54,711 nt of DNA from Stutzerimonas stutzeri (GCF_024448895.1 NZ_JAMOIC010000026.1:1-54711); one strand, 5' to 3'. Shown: positions 7,481 to 17,148, counted from the first letter of the stretch. Numbers and translations are program-made. The notes: generated by a model not told the origin, from the sequence alone.

Positions 7481-8413
7481 GTGAGCGCCGACTACCCTCG
7501 CGACCTCATCGGCTATGCCGAGAACCCACCCCATCCGCAGTGGCCGGGTGCTGCCCGTATCGCCCTGTCCTTCGTACTCAACTATGAAGAAGGTGGCGAG
7601 CGCTGTGTGCTGCATGGCGACAAGGAGTCCGAAGCCTTCCTGTCCGAAATGGTTTCAGCTCAGCCGTTGCAGGGCGTGCGCAACATGAGCATGGAGTCGC
7701 TCTACGAATACGGTAGCCGTGCCGGCGTCTGGCGTCTGCTCAAGTTGTTCCGCAAGCACGACATCCCGCTGACCATCTTTGCCGTAGCGATGGCCGCGCA
7801 GCGCCACCCGGATGTGATCAAGGCCATGGTCGCCGACGGTCACGAGATCTGCAGCCACGGCTATCGCTGGATCGACTATCAGTACATGGACGAGGCGCAA
7901 GAGCGTGAGCACATGCTCGAAGCCATCCGCATCCTCACCGACATCGCCGGCGAGCGTCCGCTGGGTTGGTACACCGGCCGTACCGGCCCCAACACCCGGC
8001 GTCTGGTCCGCGAAGAAGGCGGCTTTCTCTACGACTCCGACACCTACGACGACGACCTGCCCTACTGGGACCCGGAGTCGACGCCGGACAAGCCGCATCT
8101 GGTAATCCCCTACACGCTGGACACCAACGACATGCGCTTCACCCAGGTGCAGGGCTTCAACAAGGGTGACGACTTCTACGAATACCTGAAGGATGCGTTC
8201 GACGTGCTGTACGCCGAAGGCTGCGAGGGTGCGCCAAAGATGTTGTCCATTGGCATGCACTGCCGCCTGCTGGGCCGGCCTGCCCGCATGGCCGCGCTGC
8301 AGCGCTTCATCGAGTACGCCAAGGGTCACGAACAGGTGTGGTTTGCCCGCCGTGTCGACATCGCCCGCCACTGGCACTCGACTCATCCGCTTACTCAGGA
8401 ACGCAGCCAATGA
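7481..8413 (+). CDS. puuE: Allantoinase PuuE (polysaccharide-deacetylase family)
   Basis: A 310-residue metal-independent allantoinase that opens allantoin to allantoate. It belongs to the NodB/polysaccharide-deacetylase fold rather than the amidohydrolases. Visible features are SFVLNYEEGGE near the N-terminus, GHEICSHGYRWIDYQ in the middle and the late SIGMHCRLLGRPAR motif. The start is the GTG at 7481, preceded by AAGGA at 7468; reading from 7415 would start inside the promoter region. Its stop overlaps the uraD start as ATGA, so translation is coupled. It is the first gene of puuE-uraD-alc. Confidence 0.93.
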   Translation: MSADYPRDLIGYAENPPHPQWPGAARIALSFVLNYEEGGERCVLHGDKESEAFLSEMVSAQPLQGVRNMSMESLYEYGSRAGVWRLLKLFRKHDIPLTIFAVAMAAQRHPDVIKAMVADGHEICSHGYRWIDYQYMDEAQEREHMLEAIRILTDIAGERPLGWYTGRTGPNTRRLVREEGGFLYDSDTYDDDLPYWDPESTPDKPHLVIPYTLDTNDMRFTQVQGFNKGDDFYEYLKDAFDVLYAEGCEGAPKMLSIGMHCRLLGRPARMAALQRFIEYAKGHEQVWFARRVDIARHWHSTHPLTQERSQ

Positions 8414-8925
8414 CCCCATTCAAGACCATCAAGCCGTCCAAACTCGACCGCGACACCTTTATCTCGACTTTCGCTGATGTCTACGAGCATTCGCCGTGGG
8501 TGGCGGACACCGTATTCCAGTCCGGCGTGGACGAGACGCTCGATTACGTCGAGGTAATGCACACCCGCATGTCTGAGGCGATGCTGGCCGCCCACCACGA
8601 CACCCAATTGGCGCTGATCAACTCTCACCCGGACCTTGCCGGCAAAGCTGCCGTTCGCGGCGAGCTGACCGCCTCAAGCACCGCAGAACAGGCCGGCGCC
8701 GGCATTCATGAATGCACCCCGGAAGAGTTCGCCCGCTTTACCGAACTGAACGATGCCTATAAAGCGAAGTTCGGCTTCATCTTCGTCATGGCCGTCAAAG
8801 GCAGTAACCGGCACCAGATCCTGGCGGCGTTCGAAGAGCGCATGCACAACTCGCAGGATCAGGAATTTGCACGCGCCCTGGCTGAGATCAACAAAATCGC
8901 ACTGTTCCGTCTGCAGGCGATGTAA
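8410..8925 (+). CDS. uraD: 2-oxo-4-hydroxy-4-carboxy-5-ureidoimidazoline (OHCU) decarboxylase
   Basis: A 171-residue enzyme that decarboxylates OHCU to S-allantoin, the last step of urate conversion. The catalytic His73 lies in NSHPDLAGK. The C-terminal half has the family pattern [20 protein letters not shown] followed by KG. The ATG at 8410 overlaps the puuE stop. It is followed 40 bp later by allantoicase. Note that the operon holds the steps on either side of PuuE in one transcript. Confidence 0.95.
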   Translation: MTPFKTIKPSKLDRDTFISTFADVYEHSPWVADTVFQSGVDETLDYVEVMHTRMSEAMLAAHHDTQLALINSHPDLAGKAAVRGELTASSTAEQAGAGIHECTPEEFARFTELNDAYKAKFGFIFVMAVKGSNRHQILAAFEERMHNSQDQEFARALAEINKIALFRLQAM

Positions 8926-8965
8926 GCAAGAGACCCATCAGACGACACGAAGAGAAGAACAACGT

Positions 8966-9961
8966 ATGAAGAGCTACGCCGTACCTTTCGAAAAATACGT
9001 CAACCTGGCTGACGCCCGTCTGGGCACCAAGGCCATTTCCGTCACGGACGATTGGTTTGCCGACGTCAACCGGCTGTTCCAGCCGACGCCGGCCGTATGG
9101 AAGGAGGGCGTGTTCGATGATAACGGCAAGTGGATGGATGGCTGGGAGTCGCGCCGTAAGCGCTTCGAAGGCTTCGACCAAGCGGTCATTCGCCTCGGCG
9201 TGCCCGGCTCGATCAAGGGCGTCGACATCGACACCAGCTTCTTCACCGGCAATTTCCCGCCGTCGGCCTCGCTGGAAGCCTGCTTCCTCGCTGAGGGTGA
9301 TCCGGACGAAAACACTGTATGGACTGAAATCCTTCCCGCGGTAGAGCTACAAGGCAACAGCCACCACTACCACGAGATCGCGTTCGACAAGCCGTTTAGC
9401 CACCTGCGCTTCAACATCTATCCGGACGGTGGTGTAGCCCGCCTGCGCGTGCATGGCATACCGTTCCGCGACTGGAGCCGCGTGGGCGAAAACGAGCAGC
9501 TCGATCTCGCGTCAGCGCTCAATGGTGGTCGCGCACTGGCCTGCTCGGACGAGCATTTCGGTCGTATGAGCAACATCCTCAACCCGGGTCGCGGCATCAA
9601 CATGGGCGACGGCTGGGAAACCGCCCGCCGCCGCACGCCGGGCAATGATTGGGTCATCGTCGCGCTGGGTCATCCGGGCGAGATTGAACGCATCGTCGTC
9701 GACACCCTGCACTTCAAGGGCAACTACCCGGACAGCTGCAGCATCCAGGCGGCCTACGTCAAAGGTGGCACCGACAGCCAGATCGAAACCCAGAGCCTGT
9801 TCTGGCGTGAACTGCTGCCGAGCCAGAAGCTGGAAATGCACGCCGAACACGAATTCAGCGAGCAGATCGCCAGACTCGGTCCGATCACCCACGTGCGCCT
9901 GAACATCTTCCCGGACGGCGGTGTGAGCCGGCTACGGTTGTTTGGCAAGGCAGCGCGCTAA
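8966..9961 (+). CDS. alc: Allantoicase
   Basis: A 331-residue enzyme that splits allantoate into ureidoglycolate and urea. It shows the expected internal duplication of the allantoicase fold: the first half ends in [18 protein letters not shown] (about 150-167) and the second in [18 protein letters not shown] (about 310-327). The start ATG at 8966 is preceded by a purine-rich AGAGAAGAA. It follows uraD closely in the same operon. A 219-bp repeat-filled gap separates it from allA. Confidence 0.95.
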   Translation: MKSYAVPFEKYVNLADARLGTKAISVTDDWFADVNRLFQPTPAVWKEGVFDDNGKWMDGWESRRKRFEGFDQAVIRLGVPGSIKGVDIDTSFFTGNFPPSASLEACFLAEGDPDENTVWTEILPAVELQGNSHHYHEIAFDKPFSHLRFNIYPDGGVARLRVHGIPFRDWSRVGENEQLDLASALNGGRALACSDEHFGRMSNILNPGRGINMGDGWETARRRTPGNDWVIVALGHPGEIERIVVDTLHFKGNYPDSCSIQAAYVKGGTDSQIETQSLFWRELLPSQKLEMHAEHEFSEQIARLGPITHVRLNIFPDGGVSRLRLFGKAAR

Positions 9962-9970
9962 GGTCGCAAC

Positions 9971-10046
9971 TTGTAGGGTGGGCTTGCTACCTGACCGTCG
10001 GTGACTACACCGAGGTGGGCTGAAGCGGAGCGCCGCCCTACAGACG
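9971..10046. repeat. GTAGGGTGGGCT-type inverted repeat
   Basis: GTAGGGTGGGCTTGCTACC at about 9973 and the segment GGTGGGCTGAAGCGGAGC... ending in GCCCTAC at about 10041 can pair at their outer ends (GTAGGG / CCCTAC). This is an intergenic hairpin element after the alc stop. Confidence 0.6.
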
Positions 10047-10096
10047 GCATCAGCGGCATCGACCAGATTCCGCCGCCGACATAGACACATAACCCT

Positions 10097-10158
10097 GTAG
10101 GAGCGAGCTTGCTCGCGGATGACGCAACCGAGGATCGCGAGCAAGCTCGCTCCTACAT
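10097..10158. repeat. REP-like pair in inverted orientation
   Basis: TGTAGGAGCGAGCTTGCTCG (10098-10117) and its near-complete reverse complement CGAGCAAGCTCGCTCCTACA (10138-10157) form a long hairpin with a ~20-bp loop. T-tract sequence follows at 10158-10164. It is a copy of the element at 6395 and may also act as a terminator or transcript stabiliser between alc and allA. Confidence 0.8.
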
Positions 10159-10180
10159 TTTTTTAGATAACGAGCACAGC

Positions 10181-10705
10181 ATGCGCACACTCAAGATCGA
10201 ACCGTTGACCAAGGAAGCCTTCGCCCCGTTCGGTGATGTGATCGAAACCGAAGGCAGCGAATACTTCATGATCAATAACGGTTCCACCCGCCGCTACCAC
10301 AAGCTGGCGACGGTCGAGACCGCGCAGCCGGATGATCAGGCCATCATCAGCATTTTCACCGCCGACGCGCTGGATATGCCGCTGGTGATTCGCATGCTCG
10401 AAAGACACCCGCAGGGCAGCCAGGCTTTCATTCCGCTGCTCGGCAACCCTTTTCTGGTCGTGGTCGCGCCACTTGGCGATGCACCTGTACCGGGTAACGT
10501 CCGCGCCTTCTGCAGCAATGGAAGGCAGGGCGTCAACTACCACCGCGGCGTCTGGCACCACCCGGTGCTGACGATCGAAAAGCGGGATGAATTCCTGGTG
10601 GTCGATCGCAGCGGTTCTGGCAACAACTGCGACGAGCATTTTTTCACCGAGGACGAGCTGGTTCTCCTCGACCCCCACCGGGACTCCGAACAGGCCGCCG
10701 ACTGA
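10181..10705 (+). CDS. allA: Ureidoglycolate lyase
   Basis: A 174-residue cupin-like enzyme that cleaves ureidoglycolate into glyoxylate and urea, the final step of the pathway here. Family features are IEPLTKEAFAPFGDVIE at the N-terminus, SQAFIPL in the middle and YHRGVWHHPVL near residue 125, which holds the histidines of the active site. The start ATG at 10181 follows the REP pair. It lies 139 bp before puuD. Its operon status is uncertain because of the REP hairpin upstream. Confidence 0.93.
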   Translation: MRTLKIEPLTKEAFAPFGDVIETEGSEYFMINNGSTRRYHKLATVETAQPDDQAIISIFTADALDMPLVIRMLERHPQGSQAFIPLLGNPFLVVVAPLGDAPVPGNVRAFCSNGRQGVNYHRGVWHHPVLTIEKRDEFLVVDRSGSGNNCDEHFFTEDELVLLDPHRDSEQAAD

Positions 10706-10844
10706 TCAGCGAAGGGCATGACTGGCGACGCTGCCGTGCACAGCGACACCGGAACATGCGTGCTTCAGAAAAGCCGGAAACGTGCGACGAGTCGAATAAG
10801 AAGAAACAGCGGTTGGTACGCCGGCCGTGCAGGAGGTAATTATC

Positions 10845-12122
10845 GTGGAAGCACATCTGACCGAATGGCTGAACCTGAGTATTCGCTGGATTCACATGAT
10901 CGTTGGCGTCGCGTGGATCGGCGCCTCGTTCTATTTTGTCTGGCTGGAAAACAACCTCAACCGCGCCAACCCTCGCGATGGCCTCTCCGGCGATCTCTGG
11001 GCGATCCATGGCGGCGGTATCTATCACCTGGAAAAGTACAAGCTGGCACCGCCGCAGATGCCAGAGAACCTGCACTGGTTCAAGTGGGAGGCCTACACCA
11101 CCTGGCTCTCGGGCGTCGCACTGATGATGGTGGTCTACTACCTCAACCCGTCGCTTTACCTGATCGCACCCGGCAGCGAAATGGCGCCGGCCATGGCAAT
11201 CGCCATTGGTTTCGGTTCGCTGATCGTTGGCTGGTTCGTCTATGACCTGCTGTGCGACTCGCCACTGGGCAAGAAGCCAGCGCTGCTCGGCCTGGTGCTG
11301 TTCGTACTGGTGATCTTTGCCGCATGGGCCTATTCGCAGGTCTTCAGCGGTCGCGCGGCGTACATCCACACCGGTGCACTGATAGGCACCATCATGGTGG
11401 GTAACGTGTTCCGCATCATCATGCCGGCCCAGCGGGCGCTGGTCGCTGCCATCGAGCAGAACCGCACGCCAGACCCGGTACTGCCAGCCAAAGGCCTGCT
11501 GCGCTCGCGGCACAACAACTACTTCACCCTGCCCGTGCTGTTCATCATGATCAGCAACCACTTCCCGAGCACCTACGGCAGCAAATACAACTGGCTGATC
11601 CTGGCGGGCATATCGGTACTGGCCGTGCTGGTACGTCACTACTTCAACACCCGCCACGACAGCAATCGCTTTGCCTGGGCGTTGCCAGCTGCCGCGGTAG
11701 GGATGATCTGCCTGGCATTCGTCACTGCGCCTAACCGCCAGCCTTCTGCGCCGAATCTGGCACCGACGTCGCCCGAGCAGGCCAGCATGAGCGAACAGCA
11801 GACCGGTACCTCGAATGCAACTGAAGCTGATGCTGATGCTGGGGAAGCTGATGCTGGCAATAGCGAGTTCGCCAAGGTCCGTAGCGTCATCGATGAGCGC
11901 TGCACCGTTTGCCACGCCGCACAGCCGAGCAGCCCGCTGTTCAGCGCGGCGCCTGCAGGCGTGATGTTCGATACGCCCGAGCAGATCCGCCAGCAAGCGG
12001 CGAAGATCCATGCGCAATCTGTGGCCAGCCAGATCATGCCACTGGGCAACATGACCAACATGACCCAGGACGAGCGCGACCTGCTCGGTGCCTGGATCGA
12101 CAAAGGCGCCCCGATCGACTGA
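10845..12122 (+). CDS. puuD: Urate hydroxylase PuuD with C-terminal cytochrome c domain
   Basis: A 425-residue membrane-bound urate hydroxylase that oxidises urate to 5-hydroxyisourate and passes electrons to the respiratory chain rather than making peroxide. The N-terminal ~300 residues carry about eight membrane segments with conserved His-rich motifs (RWIHMIVGVAWIGASF, WAIHGGGIYHLEKY). A low-complexity linker rich in Ala, Asp and Glu repeats (ADADAGEADAGNS, about 325-338) leads to a cytochrome c domain with CTVCH at 353-357 and a likely Met ligand in QIMPLGNM. I chose the GTG at 10845, eight bases after a perfect AGGAGG. It is followed by a terminator, so uacT has its own promoter. Confidence 0.93.
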   Translation: MEAHLTEWLNLSIRWIHMIVGVAWIGASFYFVWLENNLNRANPRDGLSGDLWAIHGGGIYHLEKYKLAPPQMPENLHWFKWEAYTTWLSGVALMMVVYYLNPSLYLIAPGSEMAPAMAIAIGFGSLIVGWFVYDLLCDSPLGKKPALLGLVLFVLVIFAAWAYSQVFSGRAAYIHTGALIGTIMVGNVFRIIMPAQRALVAAIEQNRTPDPVLPAKGLLRSRHNNYFTLPVLFIMISNHFPSTYGSKYNWLILAGISVLAVLVRHYFNTRHDSNRFAWALPAAAVGMICLAFVTAPNRQPSAPNLAPTSPEQASMSEQQTGTSNATEADADAGEADAGNSEFAKVRSVIDERCTVCHAAQPSSPLFSAAPAGVMFDTPEQIRQQAAKIHAQSVASQIMPLGNMTNMTQDERDLLGAWIDKGAPID

Positions 12123-12136
12123 TCTCCGCTGCATCT

Positions 12137-12163
12137 GCCGCGCCTCCGGGCGCGGCTTTTTTT
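12137..12163 (+). terminator. Rho-independent terminator after puuD
   Basis: The perfect 8-bp stem GCCGCGCC / GGCGCGGC with a TCCG loop is followed by seven T, starting 15 bp after the puuD stop. Confidence 0.92.
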
Positions 12164-12331
12164 CACCCTGACCTTACTCAGTCACACGCGAAAAGCGAGG
12201 ACTCTGCACGCCCAAATTCAGCCCCAGCGGGTACGACCAAGCCAGAACCCGAGCACCCAAAAAACCTGGCTCCGCATGTTCAGCGGGGCCGCCGCGACCC
12301 TCCAATAACAAAAGCGTCCGAGGTGTTTTGC

Positions 12332-13678
12332 ATGAACGATGTGACCGAGCGGGAAACCGCCCCAGCTACTGAAAAGCGTCTGCCCTTGCTGCAGATGCTG
12401 CTGGTGAGCTTTCAGCACGTACTGCTGATGTACGGCGGCGCAGTTGCCGTCCCGCTGATCGTGGGCCAGGCGGCCGGACTGTCGCGAGATGAGATCGCAT
12501 TTCTGATCAACGCCGATCTGCTGGTGGCGGGCATCGCTACCCTCGTGCAGTCCATGGGCATCGGGCCGGTGGGCATTCGCATGCCGGTGATGATGGGCGC
12601 CAGCTTCGCCGCCGTCAGCAGCATGGTCGTGATGGCCGGCATGCCTGGCGTGGGCATGACCGGGATCTTTGGTGCGACCATTGCTGCGGGGTTCTTTGGC
12701 CTGCTGATCGCTCCGTTCGTCTGCAAGATCGTGCGACTGTTTCCGCCGCTGGTAACCGGCACGGTGATCACCGCCATCGGCCTTTCCCTGTTTCCGGTTG
12801 CGGTGAATTGGGCCGGCGGCGGCAGCGGCACCAGTCAGTTCGGCGCCTTGCCCTACCTCGGCGTAGCAGCGGCAGTCCTGGCCGTCATTCTGCTGATCAA
12901 TCAGTTCATGCGCGGCTTTTGGGTCAACGTTTCGGTACTGATCGGTATGGCGCTGGGGTATGTGCTGGCCGGCAGCCTGGGCATGGTCGATTTGTCCGGC
13001 ATCAGCGCCGCTCCGACATTCCAGGTGGTCACGCCAAATCATTTCGGCGCCCCGCAGTTCCTGCTCGCGCCGATCCTGTCGATGTGCCTGGTGGTGGTAA
13101 TCATCTTTGTCGAATCTGCCGGGATGTTTCTCGCACTGGGCAAAATCACCGGCCAGGAGGTCGACCCCAAGCAACTGCGCCGCGGCCTGTTGTGTGATGC
13201 CGGCGCGACCTTCCTCGCCGGGTTCATGAACACCTTTACCCATTCGTCCTTTGCTCAGAACATCGGTTTGGTGCAGATGACGGGCGTACGCAGCCGCTAT
13301 GTGACGGCCATTGCCGGTCTGTTCCTGATCAGCCTTAGCCTGCTGCCGAAGGCTGCGTTCATGGTCGCCTCGATTCCGGCAGCGGTTCTGGGCGGAGCGG
13401 GCATCGCCATGTTCGGCATGGTTGCGGCCACGGGAATCAAGATCCTGCAGGAAGCCGATATCGGTGATCGTCGCAATCAGCTACTGGTCGCGGTAAGCAT
13501 CGGCCTGGGCATGGTGCCGGTGATGCGTCCCGAGTTCTTCGCGCAGTTGCCGCACTGGATGGAGCCCATCACCCACAGCGGCATTGCGGTTGCGACGATC
13601 AGTGCCGTGACGCTCAATCTGCTGTTCAACGTCCTTGGCGGGCCGGAACGCCATGCCTTGACCGGTGCGCATCACTGA
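12332..13678 (+). CDS. NCS2 nucleobase permease, COG2233 clade (UacT/PucK-like, probable urate)
   Basis: A 448-residue inner-membrane symporter. Characteristic NCS2 features are the early SFQHVLLMYGGAVAVPLIVG with its conserved His, the substrate-site Glu in FVESAGMFLALG and the late motif FAQNIGLVQMTGVRSRYV. In E. coli family members the residues around these two late motifs set xanthine versus urate preference. Here the pattern THSSFAQNIGLVQ resembles urate and uric-acid/xanthine carriers. The start ATG is preceded by GAGG. It sits directly after puuD, which uses urate, so urate uptake is the simplest reading. A terminator follows at 13699. Confidence 0.88.
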   Translation: MNDVTERETAPATEKRLPLLQMLLVSFQHVLLMYGGAVAVPLIVGQAAGLSRDEIAFLINADLLVAGIATLVQSMGIGPVGIRMPVMMGASFAAVSSMVVMAGMPGVGMTGIFGATIAAGFFGLLIAPFVCKIVRLFPPLVTGTVITAIGLSLFPVAVNWAGGGSGTSQFGALPYLGVAAAVLAVILLINQFMRGFWVNVSVLIGMALGYVLAGSLGMVDLSGISAAPTFQVVTPNHFGAPQFLLAPILSMCLVVVIIFVESAGMFLALGKITGQEVDPKQLRRGLLCDAGATFLAGFMNTFTHSSFAQNIGLVQMTGVRSRYVTAIAGLFLISLSLLPKAAFMVASIPAAVLGGAGIAMFGMVAATGIKILQEADIGDRRNQLLVAVSIGLGMVPVMRPEFFAQLPHWMEPITHSGIAVATISAVTLNLLFNVLGGPERHALTGAHH

Positions 13679-13698
13679 CGACCGCTCCGCTCACCCAG

Positions 13699-13725
13699 GC
13701 CCGCCTCGTGCGGGCTTGCTTTTTT
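13699..13725 (+). terminator. Rho-independent terminator after the UacT-like permease
   Basis: The 6-bp stem GCCCGC / GCGGGC with loop CTCGT is followed by TTGC and six T. Confidence 0.82.
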
Positions 13726-13816
13726 CCGCAGCGGCCCGACACTCGACAAGCCGTGGGCCACCGTTAGAATGCCCCGCCTCCCTGACCGCCCGCTCCGACT
13801 GCTGAAGGACTGATCG

Positions 13817-15364
13817 ATGATCGAAGCAACCTGGATCGCTTTCGCGTTCATCCTTGGCCTCGCCGCGCGTTCGGTCGGATTGCCCCCGCTGATCGGCTAT
13901 CTGTGTGCGGGTTTTGCCTTGGCAGGCTTCGGCAACCACTTCGGCGTCGGCCCAACCGACAGCGTGATCCTGGAACACTTGGCACATCTGGGCGTTCTGC
14001 TGCTGCTCTTCACCGTCGGCCTCAAGCTCAAGCTGAGCAATCTGGTGCGACGGGAAGTCATCGGCGGTAGCCTGCTGCACTTCGGTATTTCGAGCCTGGT
14101 GGTGCTGCCCGCGATCCTGGTCTTTCTCGATACCAGCTTTCGCGAAGGTCTGTTGCTGGCGATTGCTCTGTCGTTTTCCAGCACCGTGCTGGCCGCCAAG
14201 GTGCTGGAAGGCAAGCGTGAACTGCGCGCCTTCCATGGCCGGGTGGCGATTGGCGTACTCATCATTCAGGATCTGATTGCCTTGGTGGTGATGAGCATTG
14301 CCAGCGGCAAGGTGCCATCGGCCTGGGCACTGCTGGTGTTCGGCTTGCCATTGTTGCGCCCCTTGTTGTTCCGCCTGCTCGATCACAGCGGCCACGAGGA
14401 GCTGATGGTGCTGCTGGGCCTGATGCTGGCGCTGGTAGCCGGCGGTTTGGGCTTCGAATACGTGGGCCTCAGTTCGGAACTGGGCGCCCTGGCCTTCGGT
14501 GCGATGCTGGCCAAGCACAAGCGGGCCACCGAGCTTTCCAATTCGCTGTGGGCGATCAAAGAAGTCTTTCTGGTGGGCTTCTTCCTGCAGATCGGCATCG
14601 GCGGATTGCCGGGCGTGGACGCCATGCTCTTTGCCGGCGCTGTGGCGCTTTTGCTGCCGCTCAAGGGCGCGCTGTTCTTCTTCCTATTCGTGCTCTTCCG
14701 CCTGCGCGCGCGTAGCGCATTTCTCAGCGCCGCGAGCCTGACCAACTACAGCGAGTTCGGCCTGATCGTTGCCAGCGTGGTGCTGCCGCAATGGCTCACG
14801 CCGCTCGCGATCACGGTGGCCTTGTCCTTCGTCATCTCAGCCCAGCTGAACCGCATTTCCCACCCCTTGTATGACCGGCTAGCCAGAAGGCTGATTCCAC
14901 TGGAGCGCAATACCCGCCATCCCGATGAGCAGCCTGTTTCGCTGGGCGATGCCCAGATCCTGATCATGGGCATGGGCCGCACCGGGCGCGCCGCCTACGA
15001 CCATCTGCAGCATCAGGGCTGGCGTCTGATCAGCCTCGACTCGGACCCGGTGACAGTTGAGAAAAGCGGCGCGAAAGGCCGCCACGTTCTGTTCGCCGAC
15101 GCCGAGGATCAGATGTTCTGGGAGAGCCTGGAGATGAACAAGGTCGAGGCCGTGATCCTGGCGATGAACGATGCCGAGGCCAAGATCATCTCGACCCGCA
15201 AGTTGCGCGGCAAAGGCTTCGAGGGGCTGATCGTCTCGCACGCCATGTACGAAGACATCGCCCAGCAGATCGAAGAAGCCGGCGCGGACCGCACCTACCT
15301 GACCATGAGTGAAGCCGGTGCCGGCCTGGCCGAGCACGTAGCCCGGGAGCTGCGCTCCAGCTGA
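13817..15364 (+). CDS. CPA2-family cation:proton antiporter with TrkA-N domain (KefB/YbaL-like)
   Basis: A 515-residue protein. Residues 1 to ~370 form a Na+/H+ exchanger domain with 11-12 membrane segments (VGLPPLIGYLCAGFALAG; FSSTVLAAKVLEGKRE; IIQDLIALVVM). Residues ~385-505 form a Rossmann RCK/TrkA-N domain (ILIMGMGRTGRAAYDHLQ, then LISLDSDP). Its likely role is potassium or proton homeostasis gated by a nucleotide. The ATG is preceded by AAGGA. It lies between two purine permease genes but has no TTGTNNACAA site before it. It is probably a bystander in the purine island. No glutathione-binding partner gene (KefF/KefG) is adjacent. Confidence 0.88.
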   Translation: MIEATWIAFAFILGLAARSVGLPPLIGYLCAGFALAGFGNHFGVGPTDSVILEHLAHLGVLLLLFTVGLKLKLSNLVRREVIGGSLLHFGISSLVVLPAILVFLDTSFREGLLLAIALSFSSTVLAAKVLEGKRELRAFHGRVAIGVLIIQDLIALVVMSIASGKVPSAWALLVFGLPLLRPLLFRLLDHSGHEELMVLLGLMLALVAGGLGFEYVGLSSELGALAFGAMLAKHKRATELSNSLWAIKEVFLVGFFLQIGIGGLPGVDAMLFAGAVALLLPLKGALFFFLFVLFRLRARSAFLSAASLTNYSEFGLIVASVVLPQWLTPLAITVALSFVISAQLNRISHPLYDRLARRLIPLERNTRHPDEQPVSLGDAQILIMGMGRTGRAAYDHLQHQGWRLISLDSDPVTVEKSGAKGRHVLFADAEDQMFWESLEMNKVEAVILAMNDAEAKIISTRKLRGKGFEGLIVSHAMYEDIAQQIEEAGADRTYLTMSEAGAGLAEHVARELRSS

Positions 15365-15415
15365 CTGGATGCAGCAGACGTGACCGGCTGATGGCCCGGC
15401 GGCTCGCTCGTCATA

Positions 15416-15427
15416 ATTGTGCACAAT
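15416..15427. promoter_or_regulatory. GntR operator ATTGTGCACAAT before the XanQ-like gene
   Basis: A perfect palindrome identical to the one at 3948-3959. A weaker TTGTNNACAA-like site, CTGTTCACAG, lies at 15451-15460, 34 bp downstream centre to centre. The 210-bp gap between the antiporter and the permease holds no gene. Confidence 0.75.
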
Positions 15428-15574
15428 CCGTAAATTTATTGTTTCAACTGCTGTTCACAGGTTGTTATAGTCGAGCCAACCTGACCGATCGAACAGCTTT
15501 CGACGGCCAGTGAACGAGGTCCGTGCAGCCTCGAAAGCCCATGACCGAACAATAACGAATGGCAGGCTTGACTC

Positions 15575-17074
15575 ATGACCGCAACCGAATCCAGGAGCGG
15601 TGACGCTCCCAATCAGGACCTGATCTATCAGCTCGAAGATCGTCCAGGTCCGCTCCCCGCTACCTTCGCCGCGATACAGCACGTGCTCGCGAGCTTCGTC
15701 GGCGTCATCACTCCAACCCTGATCATCGGCAGCGTGCTCGGCCTGGGCGATTACGTACCCTATCTCGTCAGCATGGCGCTATTCGTCTCGGGGATCGGCA
15801 CCTTTATCCAGGCAAAGCGCATCGGTCCGATCGGGGCTGGAATGCTTTGCCTGCAGGGCACCAGCTTCGGCTTTCTCAGTGTGATCCTGGCGGCAGGCTT
15901 CATCGTCAAGGGACGCGGTGGCAGCCCCGAAGACATTCTCGCGACCCTGTTCGGTGTCAGTTTCTGCGCCGCTTTCGTCGAGATCGCCGTAAGCCGTTGC
16001 ATCGACAAGCTGCGCCGGATCATCACGCCAGTGGTCACGGGCACCATCATCTGCTTGATGGGGTTGTCACTGATCAAGGTGTCGATGACCGACATCGCCG
16101 GCGGCTACGGTGCCGAAGACCCCGGCGCCTTGCCGAATCTGGCGCTGGCTGGCCTGGTACTCGGGACCATCATCGTCCTCAATCGCTTCGGCATCCCACT
16201 GCTGCGCTTGTCAGCCGTCATTGTCGCGCTGATGGTGGGTTACTTCGCCGCCTGGATGATGGGAATGGTGGACTTTTCCAGCCTCGCGACGCTGCCGGCC
16301 ATCAGCGTGCCGCAGCCATTCAAGTTCGGTTTCGCGTTCGACTGGATGGCCTTCATCCCCATTGCGGTGATCTTCCTGATCACACCGCTTGAGACAGCAG
16401 GCGATCTGACTGCCAATTCGATGATTTCCCGCGAGCCCGTCAAGGGCCCGCTGTATATCAAGCGGATCAAAGGCGGCATCCTCGGTGACGGCTGCAGCTC
16501 GCTGCTGGCGGCCACCTTCAACAGCCTGCCGATGACGACTTTCAGCCAGAACAACGGGGTGATCCAGCTGACCGGCGTTGCCAGCCGCCATGTTGGGATT
16601 TATATCGCCGGCATTCTGGTCTTGCTGGCGCTGTTCCCCGTGGTGGGCGGCGTGCTCCAGCTAATGCCCAAACCAGTGCTCGGTGGCGCCACGCTGATCA
16701 TGTTCGGCACGGTCGCCATCGCCGGGATCAAGATCCTCGCCGAAGCCGGCCTCAACCGCCGTAACATGCTGATCGTCGCGATTTCGCTGGGTCTGGGCCT
16801 GGGCGTCGCGGCGGTGCCGGACGTGCTCAACCACCTGCCCGAGGTGCTGAAGAACATCTTCGGTTCGCCGATCACAATCGGCGCGTTCAGTGCGATCCTG
16901 CTCAACTTCTTCCTGCCACGCGAGCCGGAGGAACTCGACGACTACGACCCGGACAACCTGATCGAGGATTCCGTTGGCACCAACACCCTGGCGGTAAACA
17001 TCCCCGACTATTCCAAGGTTCATCCGAAAGCGACCACCAGTGATCCGTCCTCGCAGCTGACGCCTACAGGCTGA
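15575..17074 (+). CDS. NCS2 xanthine permease (XanQ/XanP-like)
   Basis: A 499-residue inner-membrane symporter. It carries the motifs that in E. coli XanQ and XanP form the xanthine site: PLETAGDLTANS (Glu-x-x-Gly-Asp) and NSLPMTTFSQNNGVIQLTGV, almost identical to the XanQ stretch. The early His is in AIQHVLASFVG. About 30 C-terminal residues are polar and acidic. The start ATG at 15575 has only a weak ribosome-binding site. A perfect GntR operator lies 150 bp upstream, and a Tsx-like outer-membrane channel follows 75 bp downstream, so the pair may carry xanthine or xanthosine across both membranes. Confidence 0.9.
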   Translation: MTATESRSGDAPNQDLIYQLEDRPGPLPATFAAIQHVLASFVGVITPTLIIGSVLGLGDYVPYLVSMALFVSGIGTFIQAKRIGPIGAGMLCLQGTSFGFLSVILAAGFIVKGRGGSPEDILATLFGVSFCAAFVEIAVSRCIDKLRRIITPVVTGTIICLMGLSLIKVSMTDIAGGYGAEDPGALPNLALAGLVLGTIIVLNRFGIPLLRLSAVIVALMVGYFAAWMMGMVDFSSLATLPAISVPQPFKFGFAFDWMAFIPIAVIFLITPLETAGDLTANSMISREPVKGPLYIKRIKGGILGDGCSSLLAATFNSLPMTTFSQNNGVIQLTGVASRHVGIYIAGILVLLALFPVVGGVLQLMPKPVLGGATLIMFGTVAIAGIKILAEAGLNRRNMLIVAISLGLGLGVAAVPDVLNHLPEVLKNIFGSPITIGAFSAILLNFFLPREPEELDDYDPDNLIEDSVGTNTLAVNIPDYSKVHPKATTSDPSSQLTPTG

Positions 17075-17148
17075 CCAGCCCAAGCACCCGGCGTATCGCG
17101 CGCCGGGTGCAGCTCGTATTCACAACAACAAAACCAAAGGGTATCGAC

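Noticed and set aside
10775-10784. GntR operator before puuD
   Set aside because: The only related sequence in the gap is CCGTGCACAG, near 10734-10743, which matches too few positions of TTGTNNACAA to be called.
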